Shown in pieces: positions 8,073 to 14,260 of a stretch of 22,438 bases of DNA. This stretch comes from Mycoplasmatota bacterium (lineage in GTDB: Bacteria; Bacillota_I; Bacilli_A; Izemoplasmatales; Hujiaoplasmataceae). The notes below the pieces were generated by a model. That model saw nothing but the letters and a program-made list of their open reading frames with translations, was not told the DNA's origin and did no database searches. The translations under genes were made by a program, and so were the position numbers. How positions within the stretch are numbered: position 1 is the first letter of the stretch; every line of letters begins with the position of its first letter. The stretch lies in the NCBI GenBank assembly GCA_023132365.1, contig JAGLYJ010000012.1, positions 1 through 22,438 on the forward strand. The letters are read 5' to 3'.

Positions 8073-8451
8073 TGTTTTTTTGAAGTTCCTTAGGCACTAT
8101 ACATGTTCCTATTGCATATGTAGTCAGTAATCTTTCTTCTAACACTTCACAAGCGCTAGCAGAAATATCTGTTCTTGTTTTAATTATCTTATAACAAAAG
8201 AATTCCATTTTCCTTGATGTATTTCCTTCTTTTGTTATTTCGGCTTCAATTTCAAGAAAATCTCCTGCATAAACAGGCGCTAAAAAATCTACTTTTTCAT
8301 AAGCTCTAAATAATCCCTCATCACCATCACGTCTTATTAGTAATTCAGTCGCTGCATCTCCAAACAACCCAAGAATTCTAGCTCCATCTACTAGATTTCC
8401 TCCATAATGAGCATCATGATTCGACATTCTTAATTTTAATTTTGTTTTCAT
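8065..8451 (-). CDS. kal: 3-aminobutyryl-CoA ammonia-lyase
   Basis: Kal removes ammonia from L-3-aminobutyryl-CoA to yield crotonyl-CoA. The 128-residue protein has the hot-dog thioesterase-like fold, with the N-terminal MSNHDAHYGGNLVDGARILGL helix region and AYEKVDFLAPVYAGDFLEI, both typical of fusobacterial and clostridial Kal. Length is normal. It begins with an ATGA overlap with the stop of the CoA-transferase beta subunit and ends inside the start of kce. Hot-dog proteins are hard to tell apart alone, but the sequence resemblance and the position between the CoA-transferase and kce agree. Confidence 0.92.
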   Translation of the reverse strand: MKTKLKLRMSNHDAHYGGNLVDGARILGLFGDAATELLIRRDGDEGLFRAYEKVDFLAPVYAGDFLEIEAEITKEGNTSRKMEFFCYKIIKTRTDISASACEVLEERLLTTYAIGTCIVPKELQKNNG

Positions 8452-9095
8452 AAATTTACTCCCTTCATTGGTAGTACATCATTTATTATTAATTCTGCTT
8501 CAGTAGCTTTTACAATTTCATCTAAAGTATAACTAGGATGAATTTCTAGCAAATGAAGTCCATCTTCTTCAACTTTCATAACAGCCATCTCAGTAACAAT
8601 TAAATTTACTTGATGAGCAGCTGTAAGTGGTAATCTACACTTCTTCAGTATTTTTGGCACTCCTCTATTTGTGTGCCTAGTAGCTATAATAACTTTTTTA
8701 GCTCCAGTCACCAAGTCCATAGCTCCACCCATTCCAGGAACTTTTTTGCCCGGAATTATCCACGAGGCTAATGAACCTTCTTGGTCAACTTCTAAAGCAC
8801 CTAATACAGTAACGGCAATGTGCCCGCCTCTAATAAAGGTAAATGAAGTTATAGTGTCAATAAAAGCTCCACCTTCTAAAATGCTAGCGCCCATACCGCC
8901 TGCATTAACAATTTCATTTTCCCCTTCAACATAACCGCCTAATCCTATAATTCCATTTTCAGCTTGAAAAGTTACGGTTTTCTCTTTAGGTACGTAATTA
9001 GCCACTAAGGTTGGTATCCCAATACCTAAATTCACTAAATCACCATCGTTTAATTCTAACGCTATTCTTGAAGCAATAATTTCTTTATCAGTCAT
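8448..9095 (-). CDS. atoA: Acetoacetate/butyrate CoA-transferase, beta subunit
   Basis: The beta subunit of a family I CoA-transferase carries the catalytic glutamate that forms a glutamyl-CoA thioester; here it is in AENGIIGLGGY, about residue 46. The glycine-rich NLGIGIPTLVANY segment precedes it and GGAMDLVTGAKKVIIATRHT follows. I place the start at ATG 9095, because AGGTG at 9106-9102 is spaced 6 bases from it; the upstream in-frame GTG at 9104 overlaps that ribosome site. This gives 215 residues. It overlaps the alpha subunit by 8 bases. In lysine fermentation the enzyme activates the acetoacetate released by Kce and can discharge butyryl-CoA or acetyl-CoA; the true acid specificity cannot be read from sequence. 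Confidence 0.9.
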   Translation of the reverse strand: MTDKEIIASRIALELNDGDLVNLGIGIPTLVANYVPKEKTVTFQAENGIIGLGGYVEGENEIVNAGGMGASILEGGAFIDTITSFTFIRGGHIAVTVLGALEVDQEGSLASWIIPGKKVPGMGGAMDLVTGAKKVIIATRHTNRGVPKILKKCRLPLTAAHQVNLIVTEMAVMKVEEDGLHLLEIHPSYTLDEIVKATEAELIINDVLPMKGVNL

Positions 9096-9741
9096 TATAT
9101 TCACCTACTAATAAGTAATCTACAAAAGGATGTGGTGTAATCACATTTTCAGGATTGATTTCATCAATAATCTTTCTTGGTTCACAAACAACTAATTCAC
9201 AAGCGGTAGCAATTATTGGATTGAAATTTCTCATTGTTTTATTATATTTTAAATTTCCATAGTTATCCGCTATAGCTCCACCAACCAATGCAAGATCTGC
9301 GCCTAATGCTTCCTCTAAAATATATTTTTTATCTTTAATTGTAATTATTTCTTTTCCTTCTTGAACTAAAGTATCTAACCCTGTTGGGGTTAAAACGCCT
9401 CCCAAGCCTGCTCCATATGCCCTTATTCTTTCAGCTAAAGTTCCTTGAGGCGAAAGTTCTACTTCAAGTTTCCCTTCCGACATTAATGTGCCAACCATAG
9501 GGTTAGTTCCTATATGTGAAGCAATAAGTTTCTTAACCTGTTTATTTACAACAAGCTTTCCTACTCCCTTGTCAGGATATCCTCCATCATTACAAATAAT
9601 TGTTAGATCCTTAATATTAGCTTCAACCACTAAATCAATTAGTCCTTCAGGAGTACCATTTGTAAGAAACCCTCCAACCATTATGCTCATACCGTCTTTA
9701 AGTAACGTTTTAAATTTATCTCCGCTAATTATCCCTCTCAT
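9088..9741 (-). CDS. atoD: Acetoacetate/butyrate CoA-transferase, alpha subunit
   Basis: At 217 residues this is the alpha partner of the heterodimeric (or heterotetrameric) CoA-transferase. The signature near the N-terminus is GGFLTNGTPEGLIDLVVE, with the oxyanion-forming family motif close by, followed by CNDGGYPDKGVGKLV and HIGTNPMVG. Its ATG at 9741 shares the ATGA overlap with the stop of the MaoC gene, and its stop lies within the start of the beta subunit. With the beta subunit it should handle acetoacetyl-CoA in the pathway. Confidence 0.9.
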   Translation of the reverse strand: MRGIISGDKFKTLLKDGMSIMVGGFLTNGTPEGLIDLVVEANIKDLTIICNDGGYPDKGVGKLVVNKQVKKLIASHIGTNPMVGTLMSEGKLEVELSPQGTLAERIRAYGAGLGGVLTPTGLDTLVQEGKEIITIKDKKYILEEALGADLALVGGAIADNYGNLKYNKTMRNFNPIIATACELVVCEPRKIIDEINPENVITPHPFVDYLLVGEYND

Positions 9742-10166
9742 AATTTCTCCTTCTTAGGTGGCATTATTTCAGCTTCTCCAACGATAACTATTTCTTCATT
9801 TTGATTTATAGCTACACAATCAAAGACCACTCTATTTCTATCAATTTTTAACTCTTTAACAGTGATTTTAGCTGTGATTTCATCACCAAAATAAACAGGT
9901 TTAGTAAATTTTAAGGATTGTTTAATATAAATGCTACCTAATCCTGGCATTTGTACACCGAAGATTGCGCTAAATAAAGATGCAACAAACATACCGTGTA
10001 CAATCTGTTTTTTGAACATGGTCTTGCCAGCGTACTCTTTATCAACATGAGCTGGATTTCTATCAGTTGTAACTTCCGCAAATGTTAAAACGTCTTTTTC
10101 AGTAAATGCTTTTTTTAGTTCACTAAAATCTCCTACTTTTAATTCTTGAATTGAATAACTATTCAT
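9738..10166 (-). CDS. MaoC-type (R)-specific enoyl-CoA hydratase-like protein
   Basis: This is the first gene of the lysine operon. AGGAGG at 10178-10173 is 6 bases before ATG 10166, so I start there, giving 142 residues; an in-frame ATG one codon earlier is only 3 bases from the site. A longer in-frame reading to 10226 would pass through the terminator and is not real. The hot-dog protein has the hydratase 2 motif with catalytic Asp35 and His40 in TTDRNPAHVD, then GKTMFKKQIVHGM. Such PhaJ-like enzymes add water to short trans-2-enoyl-CoA, for example crotonyl-CoA to (R)-3-hydroxybutyryl-CoA. Since Kal makes crotonyl-CoA, the gene may open a branch away from butyrate. The fold and active site are seen; the substrate is inferred from the operon. 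Confidence 0.85.
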   Translation of the reverse strand: MNSYSIQELKVGDFSELKKAFTEKDVLTFAEVTTDRNPAHVDKEYAGKTMFKKQIVHGMFVASLFSAIFGVQMPGLGSIYIKQSLKFTKPVYFGDEITAKITVKELKIDRNRVVFDCVAINQNEEIVIVGEAEIMPPKKEKL

Positions 10167-10181
10167 CATTTTCCTCCTATT

Positions 10182-10222
10182 AAAACAAAAAAGAGCAGCA
10201 TATTTGAAAATATACCAGCTCT
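10182..10222 (-). terminator. Intrinsic terminator, expression platform of the lysine riboswitch
   Basis: On the minus strand AGAGCTGGTATATTT (10222-10208) pairs with AAATATGCTGCTCT (10205-10192) with one mismatch and one bulge, and is followed by a run of six T, a G and four more T (10191-10182). Its 5' arm contains the whole P1 3' strand of the aptamer (10218-10208) plus core bases of the GGAGAGC element, so aptamer and terminator cannot form together. The operon's ribosome site follows 4 bases later. Confidence 0.85.
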
Positions 10223-10387
10223 CCATTCTTTATATAATGGCAACATTTAAACCGTGCGTTTAAATATCAAGTCAATGACCCATTTGAACAAATCATCACT
10301 TTCGGCAACATGCTCCTTCTTTTATTGTGAAGGTTCTTCTTCAAAAAATAATAAAATACCGGCATATTGCTCCTCTGTGTTTATTTA
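10208..10387 (-). promoter_or_regulatory. Lysine riboswitch aptamer (L-box), predicted ON type
   Basis: Read on the minus strand, the leader shows the L-box layout. The P1 arms are 10387-10375 (TAAATAAACACAG) and 10218-10208 (CTGGTATATTT). The conserved AGAGGAGC core opens P2, where GCAATAT pairs with ATGTTGC. P2 carries an extended arm closed by GAAG/CTTC, and GCCGAA follows it. P3 has a GTTC loop, and the P2-arm loop offers a complementary GAAC for the expected kissing contact. P4 is a perfect 8-bp ATTTAAAC/GTTTAAAT hairpin, and P5 is CCATT/AATGG. It ends with GGAGAGC, as in known lysine aptamers. The canonical loop E motif in P2 seems absent. It sits between a consensus promoter and a lysine-degrading operon, which independently supports lysine as ligand. 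Confidence 0.87.
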
Positions 10388-10398
10388 ATTACATTGTA

Positions 10399-10427
10399 AT
10401 TATACTTAATTGTGTAAGCGTTGTCAA
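10399..10427 (-). promoter_or_regulatory. Consensus sigma-A promoter of the lysine fermentation operon
   Basis: The minus strand has TTGACA (10427-10422), exactly 17 bases, then TATAAT (10404-10399): a perfect match at both boxes. The transcript should begin near 10392, only a few bases before the P1 arm of the lysine aptamer. Such a strong promoter needs downstream or overlapping control, here the riboswitch terminator and a cre-like site. Confidence 0.9.
10413..10426. promoter_or_regulatory. CcpA cre-like operator overlapping the -35 box
   Basis: TGTAAGCGTTGTCA (plus strand) fits every defined position of the 14-base cre core TGNAANCGNWNNCA and closely resembles the classical amylase operator of Bacillus. 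It covers part of the -35 box and the spacer of the lysine operon promoter, so binding by CcpA with phosphorylated HPr would exclude RNA polymerase. The glmS leader has a similar site. Confidence 0.6.
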
Positions 10428-10451
10428 TATGAAAAATAAAGTCTAAATTTA

Positions 10452-10847
10452 TTAGGTTTCAATAAACGTAATAGCCTTATTGAAAATACTCAAATCATTA
10501 CTAAATGTTATCAATTTTTTAGCGGCCTCAAAATCAAAGAAATTTGATTCTTTAATCTCCTCTTCTTGAATGATAATTGTATCGTTTACCGGTCTAGCTA
10601 CGAAGAAAATAACATCTTTAACTACATCTTTACAAGGAGAATATGTTGATATCTCTCTAAAGCCATCAACAACCTTACATTTAATACTTGTTTCCTCATA
10701 GGTTTCTCTTAAGGCAGTTTCAATTTCTGATTCCCCTAGCTCAACGTGCCCCTTAGGAAAAGACCAGTGACCAGCATTCATTTTAACTAGCAATACTTCC
10801 GATTTATTTCTAACAACAATACAACCACAAGATTTTTCTTTTCTCAT
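10452..10847 (-). CDS. Nudix hydrolase (MutT-like)
   Basis: A small protein of about 131 residues consisting of a single Nudix domain. The Nudix box is visible as GHVELGESEIETALRETYEE (GX5EX7REUXEE pattern), with the catalytic EETYEE-like glutamates coordinating magnesium. Such enzymes cleave nucleoside diphosphates linked to another moiety; the N-terminal GCIVVRNKSEVLLVK and HWSFPKGH resemble the bis(5'-nucleosyl)-tetraphosphatase/MutT group, but substrate cannot be assigned. The start may be ATG 10847, chosen here, or TTG 10859, which directly follows the stop of the channel-like gene; neither has a good ribosome site, which suggests translational coupling. No terminator separates it from the lysine operon promoter. 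Confidence 0.85.
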   Translation of the reverse strand: MRKEKSCGCIVVRNKSEVLLVKMNAGHWSFPKGHVELGESEIETALRETYEETSIKCKVVDGFREISTYSPCKDVVKDVIFFVARPVNDTIIIQEEEIKESNFFDFEAAKKLITFSNDLSIFNKAITFIET

Positions 10848-10859
10848 TTTAATAACCAA

Positions 10860-12677
10860 CTATATTTTCATTAAAACAATTTCATCATCGTTGTTAATTT
10901 GAATATTTTCTATCAAATTCATATCACCTTCAAATATTCTTAGTACATTGTTTCTAAAATATCCAATTGGCATATAATGCTTCTTTGATGATTTGTATAA
11001 AGAAATTAAGAAATCTTTAACTGTTTCAAATTGTAAAGGGAATTCTTCTTTCAATAAATCACTGGCTTCTACAATAAAGATATTTTGATCGTCTTTACCA
11101 GTAATATCTGATTTCATAGTTAACAAGTTTTCATAGAAAGGTGCAGTCTCTTTATACAAAGCTAGTTTACTCAACAATAATGAGATTATCTTATTAGAAA
11201 TAATTGTGTTTTCAATATCAAAATCTTTAATTATATGATCGTTTTGCGGGTCTAACAATTCAACAATTATATTAACATCTTTTTTATTTAAATGTCCTTG
11301 TAAATATATTAAGCTGTCTATAACATTCGCATCTAAACTATCTTGTTCTTGAAGTTCATCACTTAACAAAACAATTGTTGACGGTTTATCTGATTCATTT
11401 AGTTCTTTAACTATAGATTTAATTCTGTCTTCTTCTACATATATAGCTTTAAATTCACTCTTGTATAATCTTTCATATTCATTGAATGATTCCATTATAA
11501 AACTAAGCTTATTGTTACTGCCAACAACATAAACATTTAAGTTATTTGCCATATTAACTTTTTTCAATTTTAATTCTCTAGTAGCATGTTCTTTATCGCT
11601 CTTAATATCTTTTAATTTATCATTTAAAGATAATACAAATAAATCATCTCCATATTTAGTGGTAGGTATAACGTGAGAGTAATTATTTAAACAATCATCA
11701 AAATCAACTGATTTTAAATGATAAATTTCTGAATCATCAAAAGAGAATAGTGATAAATATACATCTTCCATTTTTGAGCAAATAATAGTTTGAGCAATTA
11801 TTTGACCCAATCTTCGATCAAAACAAATAGGCATGATTTTATGTTCATGTAAAGTCTTAACAACTTTTGACATTGTTAAAATTTTCTCTTTTGTTTCTAT
11901 TTTCTTGATTTCAGCTACTATTGGTGGATCATTTTTGAATTGAATTCTTCCAACACTTAGTATAACCTTAATCACATTTAAATCACTTTTAGACATTCCT
12001 TTGATAACTGTGCTATGCAAATCCTTATTCATAATCAATAAAGAATTTGCATCTTCAATTGATATATCACTTAGTTCTGAATATAACAAAGGATCCCCAT
12101 TTTTAACAAGCACATTTAAATTAGACAACTCCTTATCGTTATGTTTGTTCTTATTTATTGCATTCAATATTTGCTTCTCTGCATAACTTTTATCTATTTG
12201 CGCTAAAATAATTACTTTAATTTCCTGATCCTCGACATGAACTAAGTCAGCTACTAATTCAGGAACTTTATTGTTCCAATTAAGTATTACTATATGGTCT
12301 TGTAAATATATTTTACCCGAGCCTTCTTTCTTCTTCTGAAAATACTCTTTTAAAGCGTTAGTAGTTAAAGCGATGATTGTACCTGTAAATAGAATCATTC
12401 CAATCACTAAAACTGTTGCTGCTAAAACTAGCAAATCAGCATTTTCAATTTGTAATATTGCGTTAGGTGTTAACATCCACTTCAAACTGCCATTAGCAAA
12501 AGCATCAAAAAAACCAGTAAAAGAATCATCAATGCTTAGCGCGATTAATGCCGCTATACAGAGAATGATTATATTTAAAATTATCATCAATCCAATCATA
12601 AACAGCATTGGACTCTTATAAGTTCTAATACTAAGAAAACTTCTTGCTCTACGAAGCCTTGCTTTTAGTTTCTTCAT
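10860..12677 (-). CDS. CASTOR/POLLUX-like ion channel protein with RCK-type domains
   Basis: About 605 residues. A basic N-terminus is followed by two membrane segments, roughly residues 25-50 (LFMIGLMIILNIIILCIAALIAL) and 80-104 (LVLAATVLVIGMILFTGTIIAL), then a long cytoplasmic part starting with HIVILNWNNKVPELVADLV. That WN-containing opening of a TrkA-N/RCK-like Rossmann domain is typical of the CASTOR/POLLUX family, first known as plant nuclear ion channels and widespread in bacteria without known function. A second Rossmann-like repeat appears around residue 390 (NLNVYVVGSNNKLSFIM). Start: ATG 12677 with AAGGG upstream; GTG at 12686 is the alternative. The gene has its own promoter, and the Nudix gene follows directly. 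Ion selectivity cannot be judged. Confidence 0.65.
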   Translation of the reverse strand: MKKLKARLRRARSFLSIRTYKSPMLFMIGLMIILNIIILCIAALIALSIDDSFTGFFDAFANGSLKWMLTPNAILQIENADLLVLAATVLVIGMILFTGTIIALTTNALKEYFQKKKEGSGKIYLQDHIVILNWNNKVPELVADLVHVEDQEIKVIILAQIDKSYAEKQILNAINKNKHNDKELSNLNVLVKNGDPLLYSELSDISIEDANSLLIMNKDLHSTVIKGMSKSDLNVIKVILSVGRIQFKNDPPIVAEIKKIETKEKILTMSKVVKTLHEHKIMPICFDRRLGQIIAQTIICSKMEDVYLSLFSFDDSEIYHLKSVDFDDCLNNYSHVIPTTKYGDDLFVLSLNDKLKDIKSDKEHATRELKLKKVNMANNLNVYVVGSNNKLSFIMESFNEYERLYKSEFKAIYVEEDRIKSIVKELNESDKPSTIVLLSDELQEQDSLDANVIDSLIYLQGHLNKKDVNIIVELLDPQNDHIIKDFDIENTIISNKIISLLLSKLALYKETAPFYENLLTMKSDITGKDDQNIFIVEASDLLKEEFPLQFETVKDFLISLYKSSKKHYMPIGYFRNNVLRIFEGDMNLIENIQINNDDEIVLMKI

Positions 12678-12701
12678 GTTTCTCACACCCTTATATCTAT
12701 C

Positions 12702-12730
12702 ATTATAGATATCTTAGCACAAAAAAACAA
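12702..12730 (-). promoter_or_regulatory. Predicted promoter of the channel-like/Nudix operon
   Basis: On the minus strand TTGTTT (12730-12725) is 17 bases from TATAAT (12707-12702). The -35 is moderate and the -10 is perfect. It lies between the terminator of the MFS gene and the channel start, which makes a promoter here expected. Confidence 0.5.
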
Positions 12731-12751
12731 CACCATACATAGAATACCATT

Positions 12752-12786
12752 TAAAAAGAAAAGAAAAGCGAGAATCTACTCGCTTT
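12752..12786 (-). terminator. Intrinsic terminator of the MFS transporter gene
   Basis: AAAGCGAG (12786-12779) pairs perfectly with CTCGCTTT (12772-12765) around a six-base loop, followed by a T-rich tract TTCTTTTCTTTTT on the minus strand. The stop codon of the MFS gene lies inside the hairpin, so the gene ends within its own terminator. Confidence 0.88.
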
Positions 12787-13987
12787 CTCTACTTATTATA
12801 TTTTTTCTATTTAGGATAGACACTATAATCAACAACGCTACACCAATAAGAAAGGTTACTGCTGTGGCATCAAATAATAGTAAGGAACTTCTCTCATAAA
12901 GAAATCCACCAGCAAGTGGTCCAATCACCATTCCAATTGAAATAAAGGACTGCCTAACACCGATGATTTTTCCATATTCCCCTTCTTTTGCATGTGAAGA
13001 AATATAATTCTGTTCTAAAGGAGTAAAAACAGCTTTAAATAAAATATAAAGCATGTATATTGAATAAACAATTTTAATAAAATCATTAGCTCTAAAGGTA
13101 TAAAACACAATAGCTGCAGATAACACTTGCAGTACTATCATAAATCCAATCTGTTTTTTAAATCTAGCAAATATTGGAACTAATACAACACTAGCAGCTA
13201 AAGAAATAAAACCTGTTACCATTTTAAATGTTCCTAATTGCAAAGCATCAAAGCCTTTATCATTGAAATAGACATCGATAAACTTGTTCAAATTAATAGC
13301 TCCCATTGTGATAAAAGCTAAAGCAATCATAAATATAAATAATCTGAAATCTATCTTGCCAAGAGATTTGAAGCTATCGAAAATCCCAACTTTCTTTGTG
13401 GTGGCCAAAGTACATTTTCTATCTTGAAAGAATATCATAACAAACCCAACATACATAAGATTAAGCACTGCTTGAATCAAAAAGATTTCTTTCTTATTTG
13501 TAATATTAAAAAATACTCGCGTTACTGGGTTTTCTGCTATAAAACCCCCTAAAAAATATCCTATCGCTGCACCTAATGTAACGGCTGCACCTATATATGC
13601 TAAGAATCTAGCGCGTTCTTTTAGCTCTGTAACTTCAATTAAATGACTAGTAAACAAAGTAATAGATGCTACAACACCAAATCCACTTAAAAGTCTAAAA
13701 AATATCATTAAGTATTGATTATTGCTATACCCAAAACCAAACTGACCAATACTATATAATACCAAGCCAATTACTATATATAATTTTTTCTTGCCTTTAT
13801 CTCCTATTGTTCCCCATAATGGTCCGCCAATCATAAGTCCGAAACTCATTGTAGCAAAGAATACGCCAAACATGTAATCTTGTATTCCCAAACTTTTAAC
13901 AAAATCTGGCGTGACTGCGTGCCCTAAATTATGAATAATATTTTGCACTAGGAAAAATAGGACAATCAAATACCTATCTTTTTTCAT
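12776..13987 (-). CDS. Major facilitator superfamily transporter, drug-efflux-like
   Basis: A 403-residue, highly hydrophobic protein with about 12 predicted membrane helices in two halves. Motif A of the superfamily is seen between helices 2 and 3 as GPLWGTIGDKGKKK, and the helix 5 region GAAVTLGAAIGYFLGGFIAE carries a glycine-rich pattern like the antiporter motif of drug/proton exporters. A diverged repeat of it begins the second half. The charged loop between halves is near residues 190-215. ATG 13987 follows a GGTGAG ribosome site and a TATAAT box lies at 14014-14009. It is a single-gene unit between a tRNA terminator and its own terminator. The substrate is unknown; a link to lysine uptake is not supported by sequence, since lysine permeases belong to other families. 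Confidence 0.85.
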   Translation of the reverse strand: MKKDRYLIVLFFLVQNIIHNLGHAVTPDFVKSLGIQDYMFGVFFATMSFGLMIGGPLWGTIGDKGKKKLYIVIGLVLYSIGQFGFGYSNNQYLMIFFRLLSGFGVVASITLFTSHLIEVTELKERARFLAYIGAAVTLGAAIGYFLGGFIAENPVTRVFFNITNKKEIFLIQAVLNLMYVGFVMIFFQDRKCTLATTKKVGIFDSFKSLGKIDFRLFIFMIALAFITMGAINLNKFIDVYFNDKGFDALQLGTFKMVTGFISLAASVVLVPIFARFKKQIGFMIVLQVLSAAIVFYTFRANDFIKIVYSIYMLYILFKAVFTPLEQNYISSHAKEGEYGKIIGVRQSFISIGMVIGPLAGGFLYERSSLLLFDATAVTFLIGVALLIIVSILNRKNIISRESE

Positions 13988-14008
13988 AAACTCACCTTTA
14001 ACAGAAAA

Positions 14009-14014
14009 ATTATA
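14009..14014 (-). promoter_or_regulatory. Predicted -10 box of the MFS gene
   Basis: TATAAT on the minus strand lies 21 bases upstream of ATG 13987. No convincing -35 is present at 16-18 bases; T-rich TTTGTA-like sequence is the best candidate. The assignment rests mainly on position downstream of the tRNA terminator. Confidence 0.4.
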
Positions 14015-14067
14015 ACATTAATTAGCAATATACAAAGTAAATTTGCATTTAATATACTAACTTTCTT

Positions 14068-14103
14068 TAAAAAATAAAAAAAGACGAAATTCATCGTCTT
14101 TTT
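14068..14103 (-). terminator. Intrinsic terminator after tRNA-Ser
   Basis: AAAAAGACGA (14103-14094) pairs with TCGTCTTTTT (14087-14078) around a six-base loop and continues into further T-rich sequence on the minus strand. The A-rich left side means it may also work in the opposite direction. It begins 10 bases after the tRNA 3' end. Confidence 0.85.
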
Positions 14104-14112
14104 ATCTTTAAA

Positions 14113-14203
14113 TGGCGGAGCAAGAGAGATTCGAACTCTCGCGCCGGTCTCCCGACCTACACCCTTAGCAGGGGCGCCTCTTCGGCCACTTGAGTATTGC
14201 TCC
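14113..14203 (-). tRNA. tRNA-Ser (anticodon GCU)
   Basis: The 91-base gene has a 7-bp acceptor stem GGAGCAA/TTGCTCC, discriminator G and an encoded CCA. The anticodon loop CTGCTAA gives GCT (positions 14169-14167), reading AGC and AGU. A long variable arm between the anticodon and T stems (GGTCGGGAGACCGG region) marks it as a class II tRNA, as expected for serine. The T loop TTCGAAT is present. Promoter and terminator flank it, so it is a single-tRNA unit. Confidence 0.97.
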
Positions 14204-14209
14204 AATTTA

Positions 14210-14250
14210 ACAGTCAGCCATATTATTTTACTTGTTTTTTGGCTAACTGT
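14210..14250. repeat. 11-bp inverted repeat flanking the tRNA-Ser -10 box
   Basis: The plus strand has ACAGTCAGCCA at 14210-14220 and TGGCTAACTGT at 14240-14250, complementary at 10 of 11 positions with one wobble. The centres are 30 bases apart, about three helical turns, and they enclose the -10 region of the tRNA promoter. No T-run follows, so it is not a usual terminator for the gene upstream. It could be an operator or a leftover structure. Confidence 0.6.
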
Positions 14251-14253
14251 CAA
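14225..14253 (-). promoter_or_regulatory. Promoter of tRNA-Ser
   Basis: Minus-strand TTGACA (14253-14248), 17-base spacer, TAAAAT (14230-14225). The predicted start is near 14218, about 15 bases before the mature tRNA. The -35 box partly overlaps one arm of the inverted repeat. Confidence 0.8.
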
Positions 14254-14260
14254 CTATTTT

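Noticed and set aside
10167..10226. Upstream extension of the MaoC gene to 10226
   Set aside because: The extra codons read through the riboswitch terminator hairpin and T-run, and a strong AGGAGG lies just before ATG 10166.
10208..10387. Glycine or B12 riboswitch as the identity of the operon leader
   Set aside because: The P4/P5 hairpins, the GCCGAA element and the terminal GGAGAGC fit the lysine aptamer; the tandem layout of glycine aptamers and the B12-box are not seen, although B12 enzymes are in the operon.
13984..14253. Minus-strand reading frame of 89 codons upstream of the MFS gene
   Set aside because: It runs across the whole tRNA-Ser gene and its terminator, and its codons there simply read the tRNA; no ribosome site precedes it.
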